A stretch of 64,000 nucleotides of DNA. Origin: Dreissena polymorpha. Lineage: Eukaryota > Mollusca > Bivalvia > Myida > Dreissenidae. The stretch spans positions 122,697,661 to 122,761,660 of the forward strand of contig NC_068359.1 in the NCBI RefSeq assembly GCF_020536995.1, in the 5' to 3' direction. The notes below the pieces were generated by a model that searched no databases, was not told the DNA's origin, and worked only from the letters and a program-made list of their open reading frames with translations. Below, piece after piece: positions 50,346 through 61,605 of the stretch (positions within the stretch are counted from its first letter, which is position 1; each line of letters opens with the position of its first letter). The position numbers were made by a program, and so were the translations under genes.

Positions 50346-52054
50346 TAAACTGAATTCTTAAAATTGTAACGGGTTATTCTACCATTGCAATACGCACTAC
50401 GCCAATGCCATATTTAGTTTTAATAGTGATTTTTTTCTGTGTCGAAATGATCGGGCGATAATCTTGTGTGATCACAGGCGATATTCAAAGACATGTGTAT
50501 ATTTTGTATTCATTTCAATATTGATCAGCATAATTCCCTAAGAACTAAGCGTATTGACCATGTTGACAGAGTTAGTATTTTGACCTGAATAATTGACACA
50601 ATAGTGTGTTGGTTCTCTTATAAATAAACAGTTACTGGTGCAGTGTCCGCTTCATTTGACTTGGTTGGTATTTTAACGATATTTTATAGACCGAAGCACC
50701 GATCGAACTCAATATCGATATAAATCATGTTAGGTCCAATATACATTTTATGGCATATTTTTGGAAGATTTTGAATATTTGCTATAATAAAAGTTAATAG
50801 TTAATGCCTGATATGTGTAAACATGACTGAGAGAGAAGCTAAATCCGCCATCCTTCTTTAAACAAATCAAAATGCATGGGAATACTATTTGCCATGGTAT
50901 CTGTTTTCAAAAGCAGCTTGCATTTACTTCAAAACGAAAAAATAACAACATTTGTTTATACGGCGTTTATGTCTTTACCGTTTGAAGAAGCGTAGTTGTG
51001 AACAATCGCCAACATGGAACCGTGATAGGCTTAATCTACATAATATTGACTACTATTTTAATTCATCTTTCAATTAAAAGCAGCAGTAAATTTTAAAATG
51101 GTTTTGCAATTTCTTTAAATATTTTTTAAATGTTACAACGATGGTTCATTTGTAAAGCTGTGAAAATGATGTCCTGCTTGAGCGAACGAAGTAATGCGCT
51201 ACTTGAAGGTCGAACACACACTCAATTTGCAGTTTTCCATATATAAATAGACAGCAATTAATTACAAAGTTGTATGTACATAGCACAAGGATTATATTGC
51301 TTACACTTTTGGTTATAAATATATAATATACAAATATCACCCGTAGCCAAACGTCCAAAATTAGATGCCTGTCGAGCTCATAGTCTAGAATTCTTGCAAT
51401 TATTATACCAGCTGCATCATTCACATGTTTGAACTACGGACCTCTAAATGTGACACTGACGTTTGCTTAAGGAGCACAGGACACTATTTCTCCACTGGGT
51501 AAATTAAGGTGAAAATTACTTTAAAATTGCATCATGAATGATGAGGTTTCAATCCGGACTATATGTATCAATCTCCTAGTGCAGATGACGTTCCATGCAT
51601 GCAATGTAACCTTTCGTGCAAGAGATTACATCTGTATTTTGTACAAATATTACATTTGACCGGTGAGCGTGACCTTGACCTGTGGGCCATGTTGACGGGT
51701 ATTAAATGCGATACGTCTTCACATTGTAGACATTTGTTTTGTAAGTTTATTTAAATTGCATGATGAATGAAGAATGTACTGTCTGTACAGGCTGTTATAT
51801 GCCCTTCTTTAACCTTTAATAGTGGCCCTACTCTCTACGCCTTTAAATGGGTTTTGCCAGCGTTGAGCATGTGTGGTAGATCGAAGTTCTCTTAAGATTG
51901 CACGAAGAATAATGAAGTTACAGTCTGTGCAAGCTCCGACGGACTAATTCACGCACACGCACTAAAGCATTATGACGGCTAGCTGGCTTGATATTAAATG
52001 TATTCTCTTGGGCGATGTACTGCAGACATGCAAACCTGTTTAATTTCATGTTAG
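50346..52054. other. Gene-free region
   Basis: No supported gene. Near 51660 a GTGACCTTGACCTGTGG word resembles paired nuclear-receptor half-sites, but such words are common in bivalve repeats. The frame 51563-51754 spans it and has no family match I recognise. Confidence 0.4.
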
Positions 52055-52325
52055 CCTCGGTCTGGGAAAACTGGGCTTAATGCATGTGCGTCCCGGATTA
52101 GCATTTGCATTCTGCAATGATAGGGTCGACTAATTCCGCGGGCTATTCAGGGACGACACTTTCTGCCTAGACGGGATTTTCGTTCAGAGGCGTTCCTTTT
52201 CAACAAAAAATTCCATTCCATAAAATCGAGAAGTTTGGCCCTGAATAGCCTGTGCGGATTGCAAGGGCTAATCTTGGATGACACCTTACGTAAATGCATT
52301 AAACCCTTTTTTCCCAGAACGAGGA
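52055..52325. mobile_element. Diverged MITE of the GTGTCGTCCC family
   Basis: Complete in outline, with ends AGCCTCGGTCTGGGAAAACT and TTTTTTCCCAGAACGAGG, but with many substitutions (GGATTAGCATTTGC, GAATAGCCTGTGCGG). It is older than the unit A/B copies. Confidence 0.7.
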
Positions 52326-52479
52326 CTATATATAAGCAGCGACTTATTATTTTCTAAAATTATAAATGTAAAAGTATCAAACAATTTGTATATTAACTGC
52401 TCGGAGTTTGAAAATTATTGACAAAGATTTAGCTAAATTGAATATAACAAGAGTGGATCCCAAATATGAGTCACTATTG

Positions 52480-52612
52480 AAAAACGGGGTGCGAAGAAAA
52501 TCCAGTTAAAGCGGAAACGTTTTTCAATGATTAGCCTGTGCGCATTGCACAGGCTAATATGGTCGACACTTTATGCACATTCAATTAGCAAAGTATTTTA
52601 AAAAGCGTGGCT
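52480..52612. mobile_element. Right half of another GTGTCGTCCC-family MITE
   Basis: ATTAGCCTGTGCGCATTGCA and GGTCGACACTTTATGCACAT. The corresponding remnant in GPCR copy 1 is at 42090-42150, so the element predates the duplication. Confidence 0.65.
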
Positions 52613-53000
52613 AAAATAATTCCTCAGGAGACTTCTTTTTTGGCAAAAATCTATAAGTAAACCTCTGTTTTTCATGTAATAATGTTTATTTATAGATCTT
52701 TGTGTTGAGTGTTGCATATAACACAACTGACCATAGGTCTTTCCAATCTCAGCGCAGAATTGTCGTTCCTTTCTATCACATACAATCTCTGCCATCACAA
52801 GAAAATACTACCAGATTTGGTAGAATTTAATTTTATTGGTTTGAGTATTATAATATAACAAGTAGTATCATTTTCTCAAACTAATTACCTAAATTAAAAA
52901 AGAAAAAACAACAGCGGTAACATTATTGTACCACGTGGATAGGCTGTCATCACATGCTTGGTTATGAAGGCATGGATTTGATCCAGCTATACTGTTGTCC

Positions 53001-53120
53001 GTCAAATCTCTGCGCGGAAGTCCCGTCAAATCTCTGCGCGGAAGTCCCGTCAAATCTCTGCGCGGAAGTCCCGTCAAATCTCTGCGCGGAAGTCCCGTCA
53101 AATCTCTGCGCGGAAGTTGA
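53001..53120. repeat. 24-bp minisatellite, five units
   Basis: Five near-perfect copies of GTCAAATCTCTGCGCGGAAG plus TCCC. Copy 1 of the locus has two degenerate units (about 42566-42607), and the remnant at 47675 has one. The frame reading SNLCAEVP repeats is an accident of a unit length divisible by three. Confidence 0.95.
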
Positions 53121-53663
53121 TGCCTTTCATAGAGTTAAAGGCCTGGATACGAGCAACACCGTTTCAACTTAATTTCAAAATCACACATTTGTTAATGCCT
53201 AATGGTGTAGAATAATTCCAATATCATACATGCAATGTGAAATTTGTTCAACGATTTCAGCCATATTCAATGCTTTATTCTTATACCTAAGGTATCTGTA
53301 CAAACTGCAAGAAATACTGTCTTTTATGCACTAACGATTTTTACAAATTTATTTCAACAACTTGAGAACTATAAAATAACGTTCTTAACGGTGTATTTAC
53401 ACTCTGTCCAGCCCATGTAAAATCGGGGAAACCCTGTTGATTCTGCACCCTGTATACGTACAACACCGTGTCACCTTATTTTCAGAATCACACATTTATT
53501 AAAGGTGTAGAATCAATCTTATTTATATTACCAATATACAAAATCAATCCAGCATATGTGTTTAATATTATGAAATAAGCAATTATGTCAAATGGTGTTA
53601 ACGACAACAGTTTTCGTCGGCATTTTGCTGCTGGTGGCATTAAGATTTCGTCTGCATCGGCCC

Positions 53664-54746
53664 CTAGCTTCCAAACAATCTGGTGCCTTGTGTTGCCTTA
53701 CAGCAAAGCAGGCTCCTCAGCTCTGCGCGGAATCTCGAGCCGCTGAACACGTAGATGGCAAAGTTGAAGGTGGCGTTGAAGTAGCTGACCAGAATGGTAA
53801 CATCGTAAAGGAAATGAAAGTACTGGGTGTCGTACTTGGCCGTGTAAGGATCTTTTGACTCGAGCGCCCGGAGCTTCTCCTCAAGGTAGGGGATGTACAA
53901 AGCAAAGACTGACACCGGTGTAATCGTGAGAAGGAACAGCACACACAGGGCTATCATCAATATGGACAATGGACGCGTGTCGCGTGCCTGACCGGAAATG
54001 TTCATCCGCTGACGTCTTGAGCGTGAGCGCGCGAGCTGCACTACGATGATGACGTTGCCAATGAGTAGCAGCGGGAAAGGCGCGCCGAAAACTAAAGTAA
54101 AGTCGATCCATCCATAAACGTAGTCATATAGGTCTCGATACTCTTTCGTGGGCACATCGCACGTCCAGCCCGTGTATTCATTCACATCAAATATCACGAG
54201 TACTATTATATTAATTCCCAACACGGCTAGCACAATAGAGATGATGATCATACCAGCGTTGTGTGGGGAACAGCCCAGTCTCACTTTATGCGGGAACAGC
54301 ACGCAAGCTGTTCTCTCGAACGTGACGACAACGATCAGCAACGATGAGAGGTGCATGCAGCAGTATGTAAGGTAGATTATCGCTTTACACCCGGGGCTAC
54401 TCAGCGACCGGACATCAACGTCCCAGGTAAATAACACCCATTTTGGCGGAAGTATGCTGAACAACAAGAGCGTATCGGAAAGCGCCAGAGCAAATAGGAA
54501 CACCGCCGTTGACGTCATCTTCTTCTGACGAAGCAGCACGATAATAGTCAGAGCGTTTCCGATCGTTCCAATGGAAACAAGAATCGGCGGAATCACCCTC
54601 CAGAGCAGCACACGTGTGTCTCCAAAGTAACTGACTATAGAGTAAGGCTCCCGCCCGGAAACGTTTGATGACGTTGCGTTGAACGTTTCCTGTTCTGTAA
54701 CGTTTATCAATGTCACATTACTAGAAAACTTTGTAGTTGCATCCAT
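53664..54746 (-). CDS. Class A (rhodopsin-like) G-protein-coupled receptor, intronless, intact
   Basis: 360 aa on one exon; a plasma-membrane receptor signalling through G proteins. The N-terminus has four N-glycosylation sequons (Asn 10, 15, 23, 28). Seven hydrophobic segments lie at about 48-72, 79-101, 117-142, 163-187, 211-239, 258-284 and 313-336. Family marks are GN in TM1 (62-64), LALSD in TM2 (Asp91), and Cys120 with Cys196 for the conserved disulfide. ERT (144-146) stands where DRY is usual, TITP in TM6 where CWxP is usual, and NFAIY (328-332) where NPxxY is usual. A CC pair at about 348 is a likely palmitoylation site. It looks like a peptide-type or lineage-expanded invertebrate receptor. 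The ligand is unknown. Its sister at 42848 carries a stop. The ATG at 54746 is conserved between the copies. Confidence 0.85.
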   Translation of the reverse strand: MDATTKFSSNVTLINVTEQETFNATSSNVSGREPYSIVSYFGDTRVLLWRVIPPILVSIGTIGNALTIIVLLRQKKMTSTAVFLFALALSDTLLLFSILPPKWVLFTWDVDVRSLSSPGCKAIIYLTYCCMHLSSLLIVVVTFERTACVLFPHKVRLGCSPHNAGMIIISIVLAVLGINIIVLVIFDVNEYTGWTCDVPTKEYRDLYDYVYGWIDFTLVFGAPFPLLLIGNVIIVVQLARSRSRRQRMNISGQARDTRPLSILMIALCVLFLLTITPVSVFALYIPYLEEKLRALESKDPYTAKYDTQYFHFLYDVTILVSYFNATFNFAIYVFSGSRFRAELRSLLCCKATQGTRLFGS

Positions 54747-54997
54747 ATTTTCCTAAGTTTCGATTTTTTCGTTCAAAACTCCTTTACTTAAACAAGTATT
54801 ATGATTTTATTATTATCGCGCCACTTTTTATTTTCCGTCAGGCCCCTATGTTATTCTATATCTGATCTGAGGGGACTCCTCTGAGCAAGTACTGGTGTAT
54901 TTTCATAAATTCTCAGCAAATAGCGGATCTGGTTCTGCCTAGATAATTCTTTTAGGTGTAACTCGCCTGATGGCTATGCCACATATGTTTAGGTTAT

Positions 54998-56795
54998 TAA
55001 TATTATTATTATTTAGGTAATAAGTCAAAAGGAAACTTGTTCAGTGAGGGAAAAGATAAAGCCCAAATTCTCTTGGATCATTTCAGTTCCGTATTCACAA
55101 GGAGAGACAAGCGCGTATTACCGCCATCAGAAAAACAGTATAAATCCAAGTTACCTCCCTTAAACATAACAACACCCGGAATAGAGAAATTATTAACATC
55201 ACTGAAAGTCGCAAAAGCAGTCGGTCCAGACAATATTCCAAATATAATATTGAAAACCTGTGCTAAACAACTCGCACCTGGAATACGTCAAATCTTCCAA
55301 ACATCAGTAGGCAGTGGCGAACTACCATCCGATTGGGTTAATGCTAATGTCACACCGGTATTCAAATCAGAGGACGTACACCTCGCCGAAAACTACAGGC
55401 CAGTATCATTAACATCCGTACTGTGTAAAAATCTTGAACATATCATTTGTAAGCACTTACTGAACCATCTCGAGAGAAATAATATTTTTACAAACCTGAA
55501 TCACGGATTTCGATCAGGATTCTCGTTCGAAACTCAACTACTAGTAACTATGAATGACTTATTATCTTTCTAGGATGAAGGCATACAAAGAGACGTCATT
55601 ATACTAGATTTTTCCAAGGCTTTTGATACCGTGCCACACGACGAAATTTTATACAAGCTGGAATGCTTTGGCATAACCGGAACAATCCATACATGGCTCA
55701 AAACTTTTCTCACAAAACGATTTATGCAAGTTGTAGTAGACGGCGAAGTCTCCCAGAAGTCCACAGTGGACTCCGGTGTCTCTCAAGGCACGGTACTTGG
55801 ACCCCTTATGTTTTTATGTCACAAAACGACCTGCCACTTTCAGTCAAATCACAAGTGCGCCTTTTTGCGGACGATTGCCTGTTATATCGGAAAATAAAAA
55901 CTCAGAAAGACTTTGACATCCTACAGAATGACTTGAAAGAACTTGAAAAATGGGCTGATAAATGGGGCATGCGTTTTAACGCGCAGAAATGTTACGTAAT
56001 GTCAATTAAGAACAAGACTCCACACTTTTATTCCCTATGTGACCATATTCTCAAACAAGTGCCCGATAATCCATACTTGGGACTAACCCTATCTGAAGAT
56101 CTCACTTGGTCAACTCACATAAGTAAATTGACAAAGAAAGCGAATTCGACAATGGCTCTACTGCGTAGAAACTTAAAGAACTGCCCTATAGATTATAGGA
56201 AAACAGCGTACCTAGCGCTTGTAAGATCCTGTCTGGACTACGGCTCTTCAATTTGGGATCCTTACTTAACTCGTGACATTAATAAAATTGAACAAGTGCA
56301 AAAACAAGCTACCCGTTTCATAACTGGAGACTACAAATCAAGAACGACAGGCAGCGTTACCAACATGTTAAAGCTACTAGAATTACCACCTCTACAAGAA
56401 AGGCGTAAAATCAACCGTCTATTGATGCTCCACAAAGTGGCCGAGGGGCTGGTGCCAGCTATACCAGCAACCGATTACTTGAAACCAGCAAGGGTTAAAA
56501 GGCAAGTTAAGGCAAAACAATATAGTGACTGTGTTACATCAAATATAATAGATAAACAAGTGATAAATAACGATAGAGGTTTTGTTGTGAAAAACTCAAA
56601 CAGTAATCAATACAAAAACTCATTCTTCGTGAAAACCATCATAGAGTGGAACCACCTGGACAGTAGATTGGTCCACGCAGAGACAGTTGAGGGCTTTAAG
56701 TCTGCCCTTCATTTCGACTAGGCGCACTCCCCGGTGTACTACGCCGTAACTGGCCCTTCACCGTACCAAGCAGAAGCAGAAGCAGAAGTAATATA
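54998..56795 (+). mobile_element. CR1/Jockey-type LINE, 5'-truncated and inactive
   Basis: Reverse transcriptase blocks in order: LKVAKAVGPDNIPNIILK, NYRPVSLTSVLCKNLEHII, HGFRSGFSFETQLL, then ILDFSKAFDTVPHDEI (motif A), GVSQGTVLGPLMF, and RLFADDCLLY (motif C with the catalytic DD). The tail ends IEWNHLDSRL...FKSALHFD at 56721. No endonuclease domain is present. A TAG at 55571-55573 separates the first two parts, and a one-base loss near 55810 shifts the frame within the LGPLMF segment, so it is dead. The 3' end has a short GCAGAA repeat (56768-56787). The matching site in GPCR copy 1 (near 44185) is empty, so the insertion came after the locus duplication. Confidence 0.85.
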
Positions 56796-57021
56796 ATGGG
56801 GGAAGGCTTAATCATCTCAAACTGTTATGTTTGTGTTCGAAATATTAAAACATTACATTAGAAATAATTGCGTGAACAACTGATTAATAATGCAGGAATG
56901 ATAATTAGAATCGAATCAGAAGCAAATCAGAAGGGAATGTAGTTTGCCACAAATGAACAATTATCACTTATTTTGAAGCGGCACATATAAAATGGTGATT
57001 ATGGAAGCTTTCAGTAAAATT

Positions 57022-57420
57022 ACTAGGCTGTCTGTCATCGCCACCAAGGAAACCGCATATTCATGCATTCTATACATAGATGGTGACGTCACTACGTTAT
57101 TGTAAGACCGGTGTGTACACAATGCATATTCATGAGAACTACGTCGTGCTTCATCGGCTATATCCGGACTTCTCCGTAAGCAATAAATCGTCTGCTGATC
57201 AAGAGTGGAGAACTACGTCGTGATTCCGAAGCTGCCCAAGCCAATCTCGCGTTCGCTCGTAAATATTTTGATATCGTAGCCGTATCGTAGTACTGTCTTA
57301 GTCGGGTATATAAAGTAACTTCTCAATGCGTTTTATTGTATCTTTATTTTCCAGTGAAATCAGTGACGACGCAGCGTCCGGTGAAATGTCTACGTCTACG
57401 TTTGAAAACGATTGACTGAC
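57022..57420 (+). other. Inserted TATA-bearing segment, possible solo LTR or promoter
   Basis: A G/C-richer block begins exactly where homology to GPCR copy 1 ends. It repeats GAGAACTACGTCGTG (57135 and 57210) and has AATAAA near 57183. GGGTATATAAAG (about 57306-57317) is followed about 45 bp later by TTTATTTTCCAG. The length and TATA box suggest a solo LTR fossil. Matching ends or a target duplication were not convincing, so this is a weak call. Confidence 0.25.
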
Positions 57421-57687
57421 ATAAACAACATGGTCTTTCAGTTCTAGAAATTCTCAATATTGCAATACATATACCAAGTACATGCTTATGTAAATTGGAC
57501 ATGTGACAATGTAATTAATAAATTATAAACAATATTTTGGTTTGTTTTAGTTAAAATCTGTTGCTGCTTGCCAAATAAATCACAACGTTTCTTGAATAAG
57601 TTGCCTTTTTTTAAGGGAAGCAAATACTACAAACATTGCCACATTTCCAAACATCGGTTATCTATCTTGATCACAGCACAGGAGATA

Positions 57688-57688
<1 letters not shown>
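57421..57688. other. Noncoding spacer
   Basis: Nothing recognised between the TATA-bearing block and the LINE tail. Confidence 0.4.
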
Positions 57689-57689
<1 letters not shown>

Positions 57690-57720
<31 letters not shown>

Positions 57721-60385
57721 GTTTATTCAGACTTATACATAAGTACATCGTCTGAATACACAAATATACACATTATTTTCTGTCACATGAATAGGTATAA
57801 CAACATAACATTACATAACATAAATGGTCATTTAAGAATTCAAATATAAATAAACACAATCAAATTGCATGAATACGTAAATTCTATCAAAGCGGTAATG
57901 AAATTTATTAAACAGCATTATTAAGAATTGCATTTCTTATAGCAAAAGCTTCTTTCATATATTTACATACATTTGAAATGACTGGTTTGTCACAAGAGGC
58001 TAATAACTTGTGGAATTTATATACAGATGGGTTAATTTAAAATATACGACTAATATATTTTTTCCTTAAATCAGTGTAACAGCGGCATATACATATAAAA
58101 TGGTATTCGTCTTCTAAATCCAAGACATTACAACATAAACAATAACGTTCATTACGTGGTATGTTATTTCGGGCGTATCTGCCAGTTTGTATACTCAACG
58201 GATGTGCAGAGACTCGCAATCTTACAAAAAATAATCGAAGACTTCTAGGAAGTAAATCTAAATATGGTTCATATTCCAAACAGCTTTTAAAAGCTTTATA
58301 CATATCTAATACAGTACTATTATTCATTTTACCGTACCACTCTTGTTTAAAATTGTCGACAAGTCTACATTTGAACTCGCTAATAAAACTATTAACATGT
58401 ACAACGTTTGGATTTTCAAATACATAACCGAATCCAAAATTATTTAACATGTTCTTGACATTTGAGACCCAGTTTGTATAACCTTTATAACAATCGCTCA
58501 AGGCTTGTTTGTACACAGTTTGCATAATGATATTTTCATTGTTCATAACTTTAAACCAATATTTAATAATTTTAACAAACCTGTTTACATACAATGGATA
58601 TCGACCTAATTCTCCATAAACAGCAACATTACATGTATTTATTTTCACCTGTAGCAATCGTTTGCAAAATTTTAAATGTATGCGTTCTATATCATCTGAC
58701 TTAGTGAAACCCCACACTTCTGAAGCATAATTTAATATAGAACCCACAAAAGCGTCAAACAACTGGCAAAATATTTTCGGTTTTATGTCAAATTCATTGC
58801 ATTTAAACAATAATGTATTCAATGCTTTAAGGGCTTTACCAACCAAATGTTCTTGGTTTAATTTAAAACTTCCTGTATAATTCAACACCGTGCCTAAATA
58901 GTTAAAGTTATCAACAACTTCAATATCAATACCATTATATGACCATTTTTCATTTTCTTTTAATCGCCCTCTTTTCCGAAATACCATTATTTTAGTTTTT
59001 GCAGTGTTAACTTTTAGCCCCCAAGCATTGCAGTATACATATAATTTATCTAAATGTGATTGGACTTCAGCAGGTGACTTGCCTAAAATAGCCATGTCAT
59101 CAGCAAATAATAATAAAATCAACACAATATCATCTATACTCAAACCAGAGTTAATGCTATCTTGTAAGTAAAGTTCAAAATCTTCAACAAATAAAGAAAA
59201 CAAGATCGGCGACATTACCTCCCCTTGCCTCAGTCCAACCGCATAACTAAAATAATCTGAATAGGATGAACATGATTTAACACGTGACTTAACATTCGCA
59301 TACATATCCTTCACTATTCTTAACAATTTACCTTGTATACCAGACTTAAACATTTTCAACCATAATGCATTGCGGTAAATACTGTCAAAACATTTAAACA
59401 TATCGACGTATATAACATACAAACGTTTATTTTCATTCAAATAATTTTGAACAATTGACATCAGTATAAAAATAGCATCAACAGTTGAATAGCCTTTTCT
59501 AAATCCGAACTGCGCATCCGAAATAATAGTGTTTTCATTGCAAAAAGTTTCAATGCGTTTATTTAAAATCGTGGTAAATAATTGTGAAAAGCAGCTTACT
59601 AAGGTAATCCCTCTATAGTTATTTACATCATTAACTGAGCCTTTTTTATGCAAAGGGATTATTACTCCTTCTGTCCATTTATCGGGGAAAAAACCCGATA
59701 CAAAAATACCGTTAAACACATCGCATAAATGGGCAGATAAGATATCACTACATTCAAGGAAATATTCATTCAACATACAATCACTACCAGATGATTTATT
59801 CCGTTTTAAATGTTTAATCGCATTGCGAGCTTCCTCAACAGATATTGGCAAGTCAAGTTCAGGAAATGCAGAATTTTCTAAGTTAAAATCATTATTTAAA
59901 CAAAAATCCTCTGCTCCAGTATGATAAAAATCAGCATTATTGTTACTAATGTTTTCAAAAAACTTTGTAAATTCTTCTAATGATATTTTATTTTTAATGA
60001 CGCTATTTTTTGCTTTGAAAAATCGCCAGAAGTCCCTTGGTTTTTGCTTCCTTAAATTTTCGATCTTCAACATTTGTTGCCTATAGCAAACGGCTTTCTT
60101 CCTACGAATTAGGTCTTTATAATATTTCTTACTCGAACATAAACCTTCTCTGTTAGTATCTGTTTTACAAGAGTTAAAAACACGTAAAGCTGCGCGGTAC
60201 AAATTTCGTGCAGTAACGCACTCGTGGTCAAACCATTCTGCATGTTTTATACAGGTATTAACATTAAAACTAGGGTTGGTATTATAAACACGACTTTTGG
60301 AGAATAACGGGTCCGCAACACTGCGAATAGTTTCGGTAAAATTATTCAAAACGTCATTAATTGATGAACGACTTGAAAAATCTAT
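57690..60385 (-). mobile_element. 5'-truncated LINE with a long open reverse-transcriptase frame
   Basis: The frame 58037-60583 is open for 848 codons, but the first 65-70 residues come from the palindromic repeat next to it. LINE protein starts at about residue 75. Post-endonuclease linker sequence (FWRFFKAKNSVIKNKISLEE) precedes the RT at about 290-560. Motif A is YVDMFKCFD (Asp394), then LRQGEVMSP (451-459) and LLFADDMAIL (Asp495-Asp496). The C-terminus has a Cys/His knuckle (CLCC...HFICIC). The endonuclease is missing, so it cannot have moved by itself in this form. The 3' UTR runs to a short (CAGA) tract at 57690-57720 that serves as its tail. The lack of stops indicates a young insertion. 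Clade not assigned. Confidence 0.85.
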
Positions 60386-60394
60386 ATGGTGCAC

Positions 60395-60630
60395 TGTCGG
60401 ACCGTATTTGGTACAAAAACGAATATGGTACATTTGTACCATATTCGGCCGAATATGGTACAAATGTACCATACTCGGACCGAAGATGGTACAATTTTCG
60501 ACCGAATATGGTACAAACATTGTACCATATTCGGTTGGAATAAGTTTTTCTATGCTCGCCAAAACGTATTTGGCACATACCAAAAAAACTCATAAAAATG
60601 AAAATGGCCTACGTATATGGTACATAAATT
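60395..60630. repeat. Nested GGTAC palindrome cluster
   Basis: About nine GGTAC/GTACC words alternate in orientation with CGAATATGG and CCATATTCGG. A perfect palindrome spans about 60424-60473, centred on TTCGGCCGAA, and each half contains its own palindrome GGTACATTTGTACC. Weaker units continue to about 60625 (CGTATATGGTACATAAAT). It sits exactly at the 5' edge of the truncated LINE. Several 60-80 aa frames here (EYGTxVPYS repeats) are artefacts. Confidence 0.85.
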
Positions 60631-60726
60631 ATGTATTTCTTAATAAATGAAATAGTCTGCCGATGTGTAAACTTTTTTTCAAACTCAAATACATTGTATT
60701 AACCTAATATTGGAAGTGACAAAAGT

Positions 60727-60774
<48 letters not shown>

Positions 60775-60798
60775 GTCGTCGTCGTCGTCGTCGTCGTA
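60727..60798. repeat. Compound (ATC)n(GTC)n microsatellite
   Basis: About 16 ATC units pass directly into about 7 GTC units. Confidence 0.97.
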
Positions 60799-60866
60799 AC
60801 TAGCAGTAACAGAAACAGCTAACCTAACCACACTTTACATGGATTTTGCTGATTGTGTAACTGTTT

Positions 60867-60938
60867 CGCCGGCTAGCTCAGTCGGTTGCGCGTCAGATTG
60901 GCACGCAGGCGGCCTGGGTTCGATTCCCGGGCGGGCCA
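60867..60938 (+). tRNA. tRNA-like sequence, probably pseudogene or SINE head
   Basis: The A box TAGCTCAGTCGG and B box GGTTCGATTCC are spaced as in a tRNA. The T arm pairs well (CTGGG, loop TTCGATT, CCCGG). The acceptor pairs in five of seven positions. The anticodon stem does not pair cleanly around TTGGCAC, so the identity is unclear and function is doubtful. Flanked by AT-rich DNA with no clear SINE body. Confidence 0.45.
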
Positions 60939-60979
60939 GATACTTTCGTGGAGATCATTAATAGCAATTTTCAAGTTTT

Positions 60980-61605
60980 TAAAACTTTTTTTTTCGAAAG
61001 TGTATTTTCACCAAAATCCGATTTAAGAGATTTTGAGCTCTTTTAAATGAATATATCTCTCCAAAAATAAGGATGTTTGACTGGCTGCTTTAGACAGGTG
61101 TGACTGTATTCCTAAACATTACTTTGTAAAGTTGATTTGTCGTTCCGACGTCATATTGCTGAGAAGCCGACAAAGCTTTGAAGTTTCCGATTTTTTCTTT
61201 GATAACGTGCCGCTTTAAAAAGGCGGGAATTTTGCACACGAGTCTTACTCAGAAGTCAGTAACCATATTTGACTTGGCGGTCGGCAAGAAAAGTTGTGAT
61301 TTTCGACTAGAAAGAATTGAAATCCAAACTTTCTTCAAACTTCAAAAGAATTCTTGACAGTAAGTACTGTACATAATTTTAATTTTCAGTTGTCTTAATA
61401 TGCATTGATGTTTTAACATGCATTGATTTTTATGTTTTATGCCCCCCCCCCCCCCCTCAGAGTGCATTTGCAGTTGTCCGTCCGTCTATCCAATTGTCCG
61501 TGGCATTCCTTCCGGGTGCGTAACTCCTAAACTGCTAAATATTTAAGCTACAGTCATTTTTTCGAAAGTGTATTTTCCACCAAAATCAGATCGAGCTCCT
61601 GTAAT
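60980..61605. repeat. Pair of direct repeats upstream of the integrase element
   Basis: TTTTTTCGAAAGTGTATTTT followed by CACCAAAATC and GAGCTC recurs at about 60987 and 61557, some 570 bp apart. Between them lie G/C-richer DNA, a consensus splice donor (ACA before GTAAGT at 61360) and a run of about 16 C (61442-61457). The donor could pair with the TTATTTCAG acceptor at 62016-62024 to join a 5' leader to the integrase frame. Confidence 0.5.

Larger units (their letters stand above)
52580..57022. repeat. Diverged GPCR-locus duplication, copy 2
   Basis: Matches 42120-44880 apart from the 24-bp minisatellite expansion and the inserted LINE at 54998-56795. The match ends at about 57022 (GGAAGCTTTCAGTAAAATTA), where the sequences part. 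Confidence 0.8.

Noticed and set aside
52954-53172. SNLCAEVP repeat protein
   Set aside because: Produced by a 24-bp minisatellite in the receptor's 3' flank; it also reads open on the other strand, and there is no start context or homologue in copy 1.
60297-60650. 117-aa frame with EYGT/YHIR repeats
   Set aside because: Comes from the GGTAC palindrome cluster; several frames on both strands show the same pseudo-repeats.
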